Source: Nonomuraea africana (lineage in GTDB: Bacteria; Actinomycetota; Actinomycetes; Streptosporangiales; Streptosporangiaceae). Taken from it: a DNA stretch of 64,000 nucleotides. Numbering within the stretch: position 1 is the first letter of the stretch; every line of letters starts with the position of its first letter. Position numbers and translations under genes: made by a program. This document shows positions 34,466 to 43,040 of this stretch, in pieces. The stretch spans positions 6,882,001 to 6,946,000 of the forward strand of contig NZ_JADBEF010000001.1 of assembly GCF_014873535.1 (NCBI RefSeq), given 5' to 3'. The notes beneath the pieces were generated by a model. The model had not been told where the DNA came from, searched no databases, and was given only the letters and a program-made list of their open reading frames with translations.

Positions 34466-34927
34466 GTGACATCAAGCGAGAACGACGCGCTGCTCGACGC
34501 CGTCGGGCCCGCCTTCTCCAAGCTGCGCCGCGGCGTGCTGATGGAGGTCGAGAACCCGGTCTCCGCCAAGGACATGTCGAGGTCCCTGGTCCTCGCGATC
34601 GTGCAGGAGGGCGAGCGGGAGATGACCGTCGGCGCGGTCGCCGAACGGCTCGGCGTCGACCCCTCGGTGGGCAGCCGCATGGTCTCCGACTGCATCTCCG
34701 CGGGTTATCTGTCCCGCGCCGCCTCCCAGCAGGACGGCAGGCGAACCGTTCTGCACCTCACGTCCGAGGGCGAGGCGATGATGACGCGCTTCCGCAGGCT
34801 GCAACGGGAGGCGTTCGAGTACATCACCGCGGACTGGAGCGAGAGGGAGCGGTTGGAGTTCGCCAGGCTGATGCTCAAGTACGTCGACGCCGTCGCCGGC
34901 CTCCGCCATCGCGGGCCGGCTTCCTAG
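34466..34927 (+). CDS. MarR-family transcription regulator
   Basis: A protein of 153 aa from GTG 34466. The winged helix-turn-helix is seen as TVGAVAERLGVDPSVGSRMV, SDCISAGYLSRAASQQDGRR and TVLHLTSEGEAMMTRFRRLQ, with the MarR wing motif DGRR. The N- and C-terminal helices form the dimer interface. It likely represses itself and the divergent NmrA-like gene in response to a phenolic or oxidative signal; the ligand is unknown. Confidence 0.88.
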   Translation: MTSSENDALLDAVGPAFSKLRRGVLMEVENPVSAKDMSRSLVLAIVQEGEREMTVGAVAERLGVDPSVGSRMVSDCISAGYLSRAASQQDGRRTVLHLTSEGEAMMTRFRRLQREAFEYITADWSERERLEFARLMLKYVDAVAGLRHRGPAS

Positions 34928-35074
34928 AGCGGCGACCGGAACCCTGCGGCCCGCCGCCGCGGCTCCCTCTTCGTCGTCAAGACCTTGATCGACAGCACTA
35001 CACTCAGGGCAACTTGATCTCCTGGCCTGGCGTCGGGTGCCGCGGGGCCGTCCGCTACGACAAGGTGCTGAATC

Positions 35075-35539
35075 GTGGTTACGCGCGAAGAGATGGTCCA
35101 AGCATTCGGCGACGAGGGCCTGCTACTGATGGACGTCGAGCAGGCCCGCGAGAAGGGTCTCTCGAACGAGGACACGCGGATCCTGTCCCAGGTCGGCTTG
35201 CCAGTACGCGCCGACCAGGTGTTCACCACCTTCCTCACCGACGATCCTCGGGCGGGTTCTCTGGCGGTGTTCCAGACGGGCAGCGGGGAGGTCGACGTCG
35301 ACCTGATCGCGGAGGTCCTGGCCGACACCCGACTGGAGGTGTCGGCCCCCGAGAACGAGGGCATCGCCTTCCTGCTCCGCCCGAGCTCGAATGACATTTC
35401 TGGGCCCCTTCGGTGTCCGGCCGCAGCTCCCTGTCCCAAGGCGCTCGGTTTCAAGCAGTCGCCGGGGCGAAACGACGGGTTCGCGGGGCCGAAGGTCCCG
35501 CCTCCAGGAGGACGGCCGAGCGGAGCGAGGGCCACATAG
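35075..35539 (+). pseudogene. SUKH-type immunity protein, probably truncated at the 3' side
   Basis: An open frame of 154 codons from GTG 35075. The first 105 residues look like an N-terminal SUKH-4-type immunity domain (VTREEMVQAFGDEGLLLMDV, then NEDTRILSQVGLPVRADQVF). After about residue 108 the sequence turns into low-complexity Pro/Gly/Arg residues (CPAAAPCPKALGFKQSPGRN), which look like translated intergenic DNA. Full-length SUKH-4 proteins are about 180 aa, so the C-terminal half was probably lost. SUKH proteins protect against polymorphic nuclease toxins, none of which is encoded here. Confidence in the family is moderate. Confidence 0.45.
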
Positions 35540-35664
35540 GGGTCGGGCGCAGGCCCGACTGGAAGGAACGCCCGGCCCCACCCGCCCGAAGGGCGCCAGC
35601 ACGAAGCGCGAACCGAGAGGCCCTTTTCGCGCGAGCCCAGAGGACCTTGCCGCGTGGGATTCCG

Positions 35665-36411
35665 CTAAAGGCTGTTGTGCAGGCGGGATTCGACGTCGCG
35701 GTACCTGGCCACCGGGATCAGGTGCACCCCGTCGAAAGCGCCCGAGTCGCGGATCCGGAGCACCTGCTCGCAAGCCGCCTCCACCCCCGCCATCCGGTCC
35801 CCGCCGAGCCGTTCCACCAGTTCCGACGGGATGTCGATGTCCGGGATGGCGGCGGCCAGGCGATGGGCGTGCGGCTGGCTGGCCAGGACCATCACACCCG
35901 CGTACACCGGCACGTCCACCGGATTCTCCTCGCGCCACCGCAGCAGCGCGTCCAGGGAGAAGCTCACCTGGACGAAGAGGAAGTCGGCCGCCCGCTTCCA
36001 CGCGGGAAGCGGCCGCAGCCCCGCCGCCGCGCCCACCCGGAACGACGGGGAGAACTCGCGCGCCACGTCGATCATCGAGCGCACGGTCAGGTCGCTGGTC
36101 CTGTTGCCGACCGTCGGCTTGTCGCCGTACACGAAGAGGAACTGGTCGACGCCGTAGGCGGCGGCGGTCAGCAGGTCGCGGCGCAGGCCCAGCAGGTTGC
36201 GGTCACGGGAGTTGAGGCAGGCGATGCTGCGCCCGCCCATCGCCTGGACCTCGTGCGCGACGGCGACGCTGGAGACGGTCGCTCGGCCGATGTGGTTGTC
36301 GGGGATGAGGAAGGAGTGGGCGAGTTTCCCCAGGGTGCCGATCTGGTGCCGGACGTGTGTCAGGTCGGGCTTGGTGGGCGGTTCGATCTCACAGACCACC
36401 TGGAACGTCAT
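35665..36411 (-). CDS. Methylenetetrahydrofolate reductase-family protein
   Basis: A protein of 248 aa from ATG 36411 (AAGGTG 7 nt upstream). The TIM-barrel pattern of the MetF family is visible: VVCEIEPPTKPDLTHVRHQI (the Glu early in the barrel is catalytic in MetF), MGGRSIACLNSRDRNLLGLR, VDQFLFVYGDKP, DFLFVQVSFSLDALLRW and VPVYAGVMVLASQPHAHRLA. It is shorter than E. coli MetF (about 296 aa), so it may be a MetF-like paralogue rather than the main enzyme of methionine synthesis. The 265-bp gap at 35400-35664 on its left is rich in inverted repeats such as GTCGGGC-GCAG-GCCCGAC and holds no other gene. Confidence 0.72.
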   Translation of the reverse strand: MTFQVVCEIEPPTKPDLTHVRHQIGTLGKLAHSFLIPDNHIGRATVSSVAVAHEVQAMGGRSIACLNSRDRNLLGLRRDLLTAAAYGVDQFLFVYGDKPTVGNRTSDLTVRSMIDVAREFSPSFRVGAAAGLRPLPAWKRAADFLFVQVSFSLDALLRWREENPVDVPVYAGVMVLASQPHAHRLAAAIPDIDIPSELVERLGGDRMAGVEAACEQVLRIRDSGAFDGVHLIPVARYRDVESRLHNSL

Positions 36412-36421
36412 AGAGGGCACC

Positions 36422-36556
36422 TTATCGACGGACGGCGAGCGAGGTGATCCCGCCGAGGACGAGATCGACGCCGAAGCTGTCGTAGAACTCCTCGCTGCCG
36501 CCCTCGACCATGGGCCCGGCCATGGCCACCAGGTGCGTCTTCTCGCTGCGCCGTAC
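36422..36556 (-). pseudogene. C-terminal remnant of a TetR-family regulator
   Basis: On the minus strand, 44 codons before a TAA read VRRSEKTHLVAMAGPMVEGG, then SEEFYDSFGVDLVLGGITSL. This is the characteristic end of a TetR_C (FxxGLDLILDGL-type) ligand-binding domain. It has no N-terminal HTH or start codon and lies directly downstream of the ABC exporter stop. It is probably the leftover of a regulator of that exporter. Confidence 0.55.
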
Positions 36557-36559
36557 GGC

Positions 36560-38434
36560 TCAGGCCGCGATGGCCGGGGCGTCGAACTGAGTGCTGTGCA
36601 GCTCGGCGTACCGTCCGCCCTCGGCGAGCAGGGTGGCGTGTGTGCCCTGCTCCACCACACGGCCGTCCTCGACGACCAGGATGAGGTCGGCCGCGCGGAT
36701 GGTGGAGAGCCGGTGCGCGATCACGATCGCGGTCCTGCCGTCCAGGGCCTCGCCGAGCGCCTCCTGCACGGCCGCCTCCGAGGTGGAGTCGAGGTGCGCG
36801 GTCGCCTCGTCGAGGATGACCACTCTGGGCCTGGCCAGCAGCAGGCGCGCGATGGTGAGCCGCTGGCGCTCGCCGCCCGACAGCCGGTAGCCGCGCTCGC
36901 CGACGACCGTGTCCAGCCCGTCCGGCAGTGACTCGATGAGCGCGGCGAGGCGGGCCCTGCGCAGCGCGTCCCAGATCTCCTCCTCCGTGGCCTCGGGACG
37001 GGCCAGCAGCAGGTTGGCCCTGATCGAGTCGTGGAAGAGGTGACCGTCCTGGGTGACCATGCCGAGCGTCTCCCTGATGGAGCCGGCGGTCAGGTCCCTG
37101 ACGTCCACCCCGCCCAGCCGTACGGCTCCCTCGTCCACGTCGTAGAGGCGCGGCAGCAGCTGGGCGATCGTGGACTTGCCCGCCCCCGAGGAGCCGACGA
37201 GGGCGATCATCTGGCCGGGCTCGGCGCGGAAGGAGATGCCCTTCAGCACCTCGACGCCGCCACGGGAGTCGAGCGTGGCGACCTCCTCCAGCGAGGCGAG
37301 CGACACCTTGTCGGCCGACGGGTAGGCGAAGCGCACCTGGTCGAACTCCACGCTCGTGGGCTCGTCCGGCAGGGTCCGGGCGTCGGGCTTCTCCTGGATG
37401 AGCGGCTTGAGGTCGAGCACCTCGAAGACCCGCTCGAAGCTGACCAGCGCGCTCATCACGTCCACCCTGGCGCTGGCCAGGGCCGTCAGCGGGGAGTACA
37501 GGCGGGTCAGCAGCAGGGCCAGCGCGACGACCGAGCCCGGGTCGAGCTCGCCGCGCAGGGCGTAGAAGCCGCCCAGGCCGTACACCAGGGCGAGGGCGAG
37601 GGCCGAGACCAGGGTCAGCGCGGTGACGAACAGCGACTGGGTCACGGCGGTGCGGACGCCGATGTCGCGGACCCGGCGAGCCCTGGTGGCGAACTCGGCG
37701 GACTCGTGCGCGGGACGGCCGAACAGCTTGACCAGCGTCGCTCCAGGGGCGGAGAAGCGCTCGGTCATCTGGGTGCCCATGGCGGCGTTGTGGTCGGCCG
37801 CCTCACGCCGCAGCCTGGCGATGCGACTGCCCATGCGCCGGGCGGGGAGCACGAAGACCGGCAGCAGGAGCAGCGCGAGCAGGGTGATCTGCCATGAGAT
37901 GCCGATCATCACGATGAGGGTCAGCACGAGCGTGACGAGGTTGCCCGCGACGCTCGAGACGACGTCGGTGAAGGCCCGCTGGGCGCCGATGACGTCGTTG
38001 TTCAGGCGGGAGACCAGGGCGCCGGTCCGGGTGCGGGTGAAGAAGGCGATCGGCATCCGCTGCACGTGGTCGAAGACGGCCGTGCGCAGGTCGAGGATGA
38101 GGCCCTCGCCGATGCTGGACGACAGGTAGCGGGTGAGCAGGCCGAGTCCCGCCTCGGCCAGCGCGAGCCCCGCGATCAGTCCGGCCAGGCCGAGCACCAC
38201 GTCGAAGGGCTGGGCCTTGACGATCGCGTCCACGACCCGGCCCGCCAGGACGGGAGCCGCCACGGCCAGCGCCGCCATCACGAGGCTCAGGGCGAGAAAC
38301 CTGATCAGCCTGCCCCGGTGCGGGCGGGCGAAGGCGGTGATCCGCCTGAGAGTGGCCGCCGAGAAGGGGCGACGCTCCTGCCTGGCGTTCATCGCACCGT
38401 AGAGCTGGTTCCAGGCGGTGACTTCCATGTCCAT
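36560..38434 (-). CDS. ABC exporter half-transporter (membrane domain fused to ATPase)
   Basis: A protein of 624 aa. Six transmembrane helices (about 40-320) precede a full ATP-binding cassette: Walker A ALVGSSGAGKSTIAQ, signature YRLSGGERQRLTIARLLLAR, Walker B VVILDEATAHLD and the H-loop VIAHRLSTIRAADLI. It works as a dimer, and no second half-transporter is adjacent, so a homodimer is likely. Substrate unknown (drug, lipid or peptide). Three in-frame ATGs lie close together (38446, 38434, 38428). A promoter with TTGACC and TTTATG would start transcription just before 38434, so I use that one as a nearly leaderless start. Confidence 0.88.
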   Translation of the reverse strand: MDMEVTAWNQLYGAMNARQERRPFSAATLRRITAFARPHRGRLIRFLALSLVMAALAVAAPVLAGRVVDAIVKAQPFDVVLGLAGLIAGLALAEAGLGLLTRYLSSSIGEGLILDLRTAVFDHVQRMPIAFFTRTRTGALVSRLNNDVIGAQRAFTDVVSSVAGNLVTLVLTLIVMIGISWQITLLALLLLPVFVLPARRMGSRIARLRREAADHNAAMGTQMTERFSAPGATLVKLFGRPAHESAEFATRARRVRDIGVRTAVTQSLFVTALTLVSALALALVYGLGGFYALRGELDPGSVVALALLLTRLYSPLTALASARVDVMSALVSFERVFEVLDLKPLIQEKPDARTLPDEPTSVEFDQVRFAYPSADKVSLASLEEVATLDSRGGVEVLKGISFRAEPGQMIALVGSSGAGKSTIAQLLPRLYDVDEGAVRLGGVDVRDLTAGSIRETLGMVTQDGHLFHDSIRANLLLARPEATEEEIWDALRRARLAALIESLPDGLDTVVGERGYRLSGGERQRLTIARLLLARPRVVILDEATAHLDSTSEAAVQEALGEALDGRTAIVIAHRLSTIRAADLILVVEDGRVVEQGTHATLLAEGGRYAELHSTQFDAPAIAA

Positions 38435-38443
38435 GGGGATGAC

Positions 38444-38472
38444 CATAAAAGCTCAAGTCAACTTCAGGTCAA
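38444..38472 (-). promoter_or_regulatory. Promoter of the ABC exporter gene
   Basis: On the minus strand -35 TTGACC (38467-38472), a 17-bp spacer and -10 TTTATG (38444-38449). TTGAC occurs twice, 11 bp apart, between the boxes and could be a regulator binding repeat. The lost TetR regulator may have used it. Confidence 0.55.
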
Positions 38473-38524
38473 GCGGCGGCCCGTGACCGACGACAGGTCA
38501 CGGGCCGGGGTTGGGGAGGAAGGT

Positions 38525-40579
38525 CTAGGAGCCGATCTTCTTGCCGCGCGTGTGCCAGGCCACCGCCACCGAGGGCCTGGGCTGCGAGGAGCCGCCGTCG
38601 GGCCAGTGGCTGGCGGGGGTCTCGGGCGAGGCGCCGTCGACCTCACCCGGGTGCTGCACGGCGACGAAGACGCTGCGCTGGTCCTCGGTCACCATCGGGC
38701 CGCAGGTCTCCGCGCCGACGGGCACGGTGAGGAACTGGCGGACGTAGCCACGCTCCCTGCCCCGTACCGGCATGACGAACAGGCCGTCGTTGGTCTTGAG
38801 CGCGTTGCCGTCCGTGGAGATCCACAGGTTGCCGTCGCGGTCGAAGGCCAGGTTGTCGGGGCACGAGATCGGCGACACCTTGGTCTTGTCGAACCCGGCG
38901 AAGTACGTCGCGGGGTCGTTCGGGTCGCCGCAGACCAGCGGGATCGACCAGGCGAAGGTCGTCGCGGCCGCGTCGTCACGGCGCTCGATGATCTCCAGGA
39001 CGTGACCGTGCTTGTTCGAGGGCCGCGGGTTGGCCTCGTCCACCTGGGCCGCGGTCCGGTTGGAGTTGTTGGTGAGCGCGACGTAGACGCCCTTGGTGAC
39101 GGGGTTGCGCTCGATGTCCTCGGGCCTGTCCATCTTGGTCGCGCCGACCTTGTCGGCCGCGACGCGGGTGAACACCAGCACTTCGGCGGCGCTCATGCCG
39201 TCCACGAAGCTCTTCGAGCCGTTCACCAGCGGGATCCACTCGCCGGAACCGTCGAAGGCCTGGTCCGAGGGCAGCTTGCCGGAGCCGTCGATCTCCGCCG
39301 CGGGGCTGTCGCCGGTGAACTTGGCGACGTAGAGGGTGCCCTCGTCCAGGAGCGTGTGGTTGTGCCGGTCGTGTCCGGGGATGTAGCGCTTGTCGGAGAC
39401 GAACTTGTAGACGTACTCGAAGCGCGAGTCGTCGCCCATGTAGACCGCCAGACGGCCGTCCCTGGTCAGCGTGGTGGTGGCGGCCTCGTGCTTGAAGCGG
39501 CCGAGCGCGGTGCGCTTGATCGGGGTGGAGTCGGGGTCGAACGGGTCGATCTCCACGATCCAGCCGAAGCGGTTGGCCTCGTTCGGGTGCTTGGCCAGGT
39601 CGAAGCGCTCCTCGACGCGGTCGAAGCGGCGGCTGCCGGCGGAGACGCCGGTGGGGAGGGTGTACCTGACGACGTTCGGGTTGGTCTTGTCGCCGTTGAC
39701 GAAGTACTGGTCGAAGTTCTCCTCGGCGGTCAGCACGGTCCCCCACGGGGTGGCGCCGCCTCCGCAGTTGTTGAGCATGCCGATCGGGTTCTCGCCCTTG
39801 GCGTCGGCGGCCGTCTTGAGCAGGTCGCTGCCCGTCGCCGGACCGCTGAAGCGCATCGGCGTCTGCGCCGTGATGCGCCGGTTGTAGCGGCGGCGTCCGC
39901 TGGTGACGAGCTTCCACTCGCCGCTGCCCTTGACCCGCTCGATCTCGACCACCGAGCCGCCGTGCGCGGCTAGACCGATCCTGATCTGCTCCTCCGTGGC
40001 GGTCGCGCCACCCGAGTAGCCGCGGAACATGAGGTTCTCGTCGGAGTACTCGTGGTTCACCCACAGCAGGGCGCGGTCGCGGCCCATGGGGAAGAGGGTC
40101 ACGTAGTCGCAGTTGTAGCCGAACTGCTTGCTCTGCGCCTCCGCCGTCTGCTTGTCGAAGTCGAAGGCGGGCGCGTCGGGCAGCACGGGGTCGCCCCAGC
40201 CCACCACGACGGAGGAGGAGTAGCCCTCGGGGATCGTCAGCGCGTCACTGGTGTTCGGTGCCACGGACTTGAAGGCCAGACCACTGCGGCCGTACCCGTG
40301 GCCGCCGTGCTCTCCGAGGGACTCGGCGCCCGGGTCGGCGAAGGCCGGTACGGCCCCGGCCACGCCCGTGCCCACGACGAGCGCGCCGAGCGCACCGGCG
40401 CGCAGCATGCCGCGACGCGACATCGCCTGCGCGACGACGTCGCCGAAGTAGGTGTTGTCACTGGTGTTCGCCACGTCGTGCGCACACGCGTTGCCGCAGC
40501 GGAATTGGCAGGTAAGAGCGCTTCGACCACTCTTGTGCGGAGTCGAGAGCAACGGCAGCAGCCTGCGCGGATTCGACAC
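38525..40579 (-). CDS. phoX: PhoX-family alkaline phosphatase, Tat-exported
   Basis: A protein of 684 aa from GTG 40579 with GGAGG 6 nt upstream. After a 50-residue lead there is a twin-arginine signal (AMSRRGMLRAG, then GALGALVVGTGVAGAVPAFA). The mature part matches the DUF839/PhoX family, with ALLWVNHEYSDENLMFRGYS, MLNNCGGGATPWGTVLTAEE, FGWIVEIDPFDP, ALGRFKHEAATT and FDRDGNLWISTDGN. PhoX enzymes are calcium- and iron-dependent phosphomonoesterases exported folded by Tat to scavenge phosphate. I see no clear PHO box upstream. The unusually long, cysteine-containing lead before RR makes the exact start uncertain. Confidence 0.88.
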   Translation of the reverse strand: MSNPRRLLPLLSTPHKSGRSALTCQFRCGNACAHDVANTSDNTYFGDVVAQAMSRRGMLRAGALGALVVGTGVAGAVPAFADPGAESLGEHGGHGYGRSGLAFKSVAPNTSDALTIPEGYSSSVVVGWGDPVLPDAPAFDFDKQTAEAQSKQFGYNCDYVTLFPMGRDRALLWVNHEYSDENLMFRGYSGGATATEEQIRIGLAAHGGSVVEIERVKGSGEWKLVTSGRRRYNRRITAQTPMRFSGPATGSDLLKTAADAKGENPIGMLNNCGGGATPWGTVLTAEENFDQYFVNGDKTNPNVVRYTLPTGVSAGSRRFDRVEERFDLAKHPNEANRFGWIVEIDPFDPDSTPIKRTALGRFKHEAATTTLTRDGRLAVYMGDDSRFEYVYKFVSDKRYIPGHDRHNHTLLDEGTLYVAKFTGDSPAAEIDGSGKLPSDQAFDGSGEWIPLVNGSKSFVDGMSAAEVLVFTRVAADKVGATKMDRPEDIERNPVTKGVYVALTNNSNRTAAQVDEANPRPSNKHGHVLEIIERRDDAAATTFAWSIPLVCGDPNDPATYFAGFDKTKVSPISCPDNLAFDRDGNLWISTDGNALKTNDGLFVMPVRGRERGYVRQFLTVPVGAETCGPMVTEDQRSVFVAVQHPGEVDGASPETPASHWPDGGSSQPRPSVAVAWHTRGKKIGS

Positions 40580-40694
40580 AGGTCCTCCAGATTCATACGC
40601 GATAGTTCCGCCGGGACGTTACGGCGGTCGCCGGAACCGGAGGTGAACGAAGACCACCCGTCCGATGAACCCTTGCCGGGAGGACAATAGGGGG

Positions 40695-41132
40695 ATGCCG
40701 CCACGCAGACTGGACCAGGACAAGCTCAGATCGGCTCTCGACGCCCAGCTGGTCGCGCTGGACCAGCCGCCGTTCGACGGCCCCGCGTCCGCGCTGGCCG
40801 GGGCGTGTGTCGCCGCCGTGCTGACCGCCTACGACCGCGGGCTGAAGCCCGAGCGGGAGGCGGGGCGCTTCGCCGTACGGCATCTGCTGGAGGCGCTAGC
40901 CGAGAAGGCGCCCGGGCGCACGGTCGAGGTGCGCGTGCCGCCGTACGCCGCCGTGCAGTGCGTCGAGGGGCCCAGGCACACGCGGGGGACCCCGCCGAAC
41001 GTCATCGAGACCGATCCCCGCACCTGGCTGGAGCTGGCCGTGGGACGGCTGACGTGGTCGGAGGCCATGGCGAAAGGCTCCGTCCACGCGAGCGGCGCCC
41101 GTGCCGACCTGTCAGGTCATCTGCCCGTCTAG
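40695..41132 (+). CDS. Sterol carrier family (SCP-like) protein
   Basis: A protein of 145 aa. The pattern FAVRHLLEALAEKAPGRTVE, VRVPPYAAVQCVEGPRHTRG and TPPNVIETDPRTWLELAVGR (Trp followed by a hydrophobic helix) matches the actinobacterial sterol-carrier-protein-like family that sits near purF. Such proteins bind lipophilic ligands in a beta-sheet/helix cavity; the ligand is unknown. GGGAGG lies 11 nt before ATG 40695. It overlaps the convergent DUF4190 gene by 4 bp. Confidence 0.75.
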   Translation: MPPRRLDQDKLRSALDAQLVALDQPPFDGPASALAGACVAAVLTAYDRGLKPEREAGRFAVRHLLEALAEKAPGRTVEVRVPPYAAVQCVEGPRHTRGTPPNVIETDPRTWLELAVGRLTWSEAMAKGSVHASGARADLSGHLPV

Positions 41133-42736
41133 TTGGGCGTCGCGTTCATCCACGGGATCTTGCTCTCCACGCATTGCTCGCTCAGCCTGGGCGGCAGGCC
41201 CGAGCACTCCGCGAAGTAGTTGGAGATCCAGATGGCCGCGCCGACGGCCAGGATCAGCGTGAGCGCGCTGAGCGCGACGCCGGTCCATGCCCGGCCCTTG
41301 CTGGCGCCCTTGGAGACGGCGACCAGGCCGAGCACCAGGCCGACGATCGCGGTGAGCACGCCGGTGAAGCACACGAACAGCAGGAACAGGCTCGCGATGC
41401 CGAGCACCAGCGAGGCGGTCGCCAGCCCGCTGCCGGCCTGGGCCGGCCGCCACTCGGCGCCGCCCGGGTACGGCTGGGGGCCGCCGGGTGGCGGCGTGTA
41501 GACGGCTCCGCCCGCGGGCGGCCCGTAGGGCGAGGGGACGTCGTGGCTCGGCTGCCCGCCTGGCCCGCCCGCGGCGGCATAGGCTCCGCCGTGCTCCCCT
41601 GCGCGCAGCTCGCCGCTCGGGCCGCCGTAGGGGCCGCCCTGCGGACCGCCTTGCGGACCGCTCGGCGCACCACCCTGTGGACCACCACCCTGCGGACCAC
41701 TCGGTGGGCCGCCGTACGGACCAATCGGTGGGCCGCCGTACGGGCTGCCGCCTGGCTGGGAACCGCCGTACGGCCCGCCCGCCTGGGGTCCGCCGTAGGC
41801 GCTGTCCGACTGCGCGCCGCCATAGGCGCCGCCGCCCTGCTCACCGCCGTACGGGGTGGAGCCGCCGCCCGGGGCCCCGCCGTACGGGCTGGAGGGTGAG
41901 ACGCCGGGGACCGAGGGGTCGGGCGGCTCGTACCGGGAAGGGGTGGGCGGAATCGTCGGCGTGTCATCACCGCGCTCCTCCTCCGCCGTCCAGCCGGGGT
42001 AGGAGGGCGTCGAGCCTGGCACGGTGTAGGACGGCTGCTCGCCGGCGTCGGGGCGGCGCCACTGGCTGAAGACCTGCGTGCTCTCGACGTCCTCGCCGCT
42101 CTCCTCCTGACCGCTCTCTGGGCGCTGCTCCCCAGGAGCCTCGAAGGCGCGCGTCCCTCCTGGGGAGGGCGGCTGCCGGGCGGCGTGGAGGCCCTGAGGA
42201 TCGACCTCGACGGTGCCGCCGTCCCTGGGCGGGAAGGCGGTCTCCTGGGTCTCGTCGGTGGCGCTCTGCCACTCCCTCGCGCTCCACTGGTCCTCACCCT
42301 GGCTCGGCGGCGGAACCTCGGGCGCGGACGGCAGGTCGGGGTGGTCGGGCTCGGGCACGATCGACGGCTCAGGGCGGCCGGGTTCGGGAACCCACGAGGG
42401 CTCGGGCCCGCCGGGCGGTTCCGGGCCGCTGGGCGGCTCGGGTCCCGTCGGCGGCTCAGGCCCCGTGGGCGGCTCGGGAACGACGGGGGGCTCGGGCGTG
42501 ATCGGCGGCTCGGGCGTGAAGGGCGGTTCCGGAGACCCCGGAGGTTCCGGATGCCCCGGCGGCTCGGGAGCGATCGGCTCCCCCCCGGGGGAGGTCTCCG
42601 CCTCGTCGGGCCAGGGCGCGGCCTCCGGCTCGGACGAGGTGTGCTCGGTTCTGGGCTCGTTCGGATCGGGCGAGGGCTCGCCGCCCCGCGGATCCTGCCC
42701 GGCCCTGGGCTGGTTCGGGTCACCAGGTGTGGTCAC
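41129..42736 (-). CDS. Proline-rich DUF4190-type membrane protein
   Basis: A protein of 535 aa. Residues about 40-145 are acidic and proline-rich with about 12 PEPP-type repeats. Residues about 275-425 are Gly/Tyr/Pro-rich with YGG repeats. The C-terminus (about 430-520) has two transmembrane helices separated by VSKGASKGRAWTGVALSALT, the DUF4190 pattern, and a short outer tail with cysteines. Long disordered cytoplasmic N-termini with such a C-terminal hairpin are common in actinomycetes; function is unknown. The repeats make the DNA of 41650-41880 and 42370-42580 internally repetitive. GTG 42736 with GGGGGAG 9 nt upstream. Confidence 0.8.
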   Translation of the reverse strand: MTTPGDPNQPRAGQDPRGGEPSPDPNEPRTEHTSSEPEAAPWPDEAETSPGGEPIAPEPPGHPEPPGSPEPPFTPEPPITPEPPVVPEPPTGPEPPTGPEPPSGPEPPGGPEPSWVPEPGRPEPSIVPEPDHPDLPSAPEVPPPSQGEDQWSAREWQSATDETQETAFPPRDGGTVEVDPQGLHAARQPPSPGGTRAFEAPGEQRPESGQEESGEDVESTQVFSQWRRPDAGEQPSYTVPGSTPSYPGWTAEEERGDDTPTIPPTPSRYEPPDPSVPGVSPSSPYGGAPGGGSTPYGGEQGGGAYGGAQSDSAYGGPQAGGPYGGSQPGGSPYGGPPIGPYGGPPSGPQGGGPQGGAPSGPQGGPQGGPYGGPSGELRAGEHGGAYAAAGGPGGQPSHDVPSPYGPPAGGAVYTPPPGGPQPYPGGAEWRPAQAGSGLATASLVLGIASLFLLFVCFTGVLTAIVGLVLGLVAVSKGASKGRAWTGVALSALTLILAVGAAIWISNYFAECSGLPPRLSEQCVESKIPWMNATPN

Positions 42737-43027
42737 GGTCTACGTCTCCCCCGACGTGTCGGCATGCCGGAACCACCACACTCCCCTGGACCACCCCGTC
42801 GAAACGGTCCGACACGGCAAAACCCCGGCGATCCTTGGGTCACAGTGCAACAAAACACCCAAGGTGTCGCCGCAATCAGTGAGAGTGGGCCGGAGGCCAC
42901 CGAACCCCTTGTCCAGAAGGCATCGGACAGCCTCGACGAGGCTCATTCGAGATCGCCACATCCCCGGACGATCTAGTCATATCGCGTGATCTGGCCCCCG
43001 GGTGTGCGAGCAGATAAGCGGCCGACC

Positions 43028-43033
43028 TAAACT
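43028..43033 (+). promoter_or_regulatory. -10 box (TAAACT) for a leaderless purF transcript
   Basis: TAAACT ends 7 nt before GTG 43041, with no Shine-Dalgarno between them. This agrees with the start chosen on protein grounds. Confidence 0.5.
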
Positions 43034-43040
43034 GAAGCAC

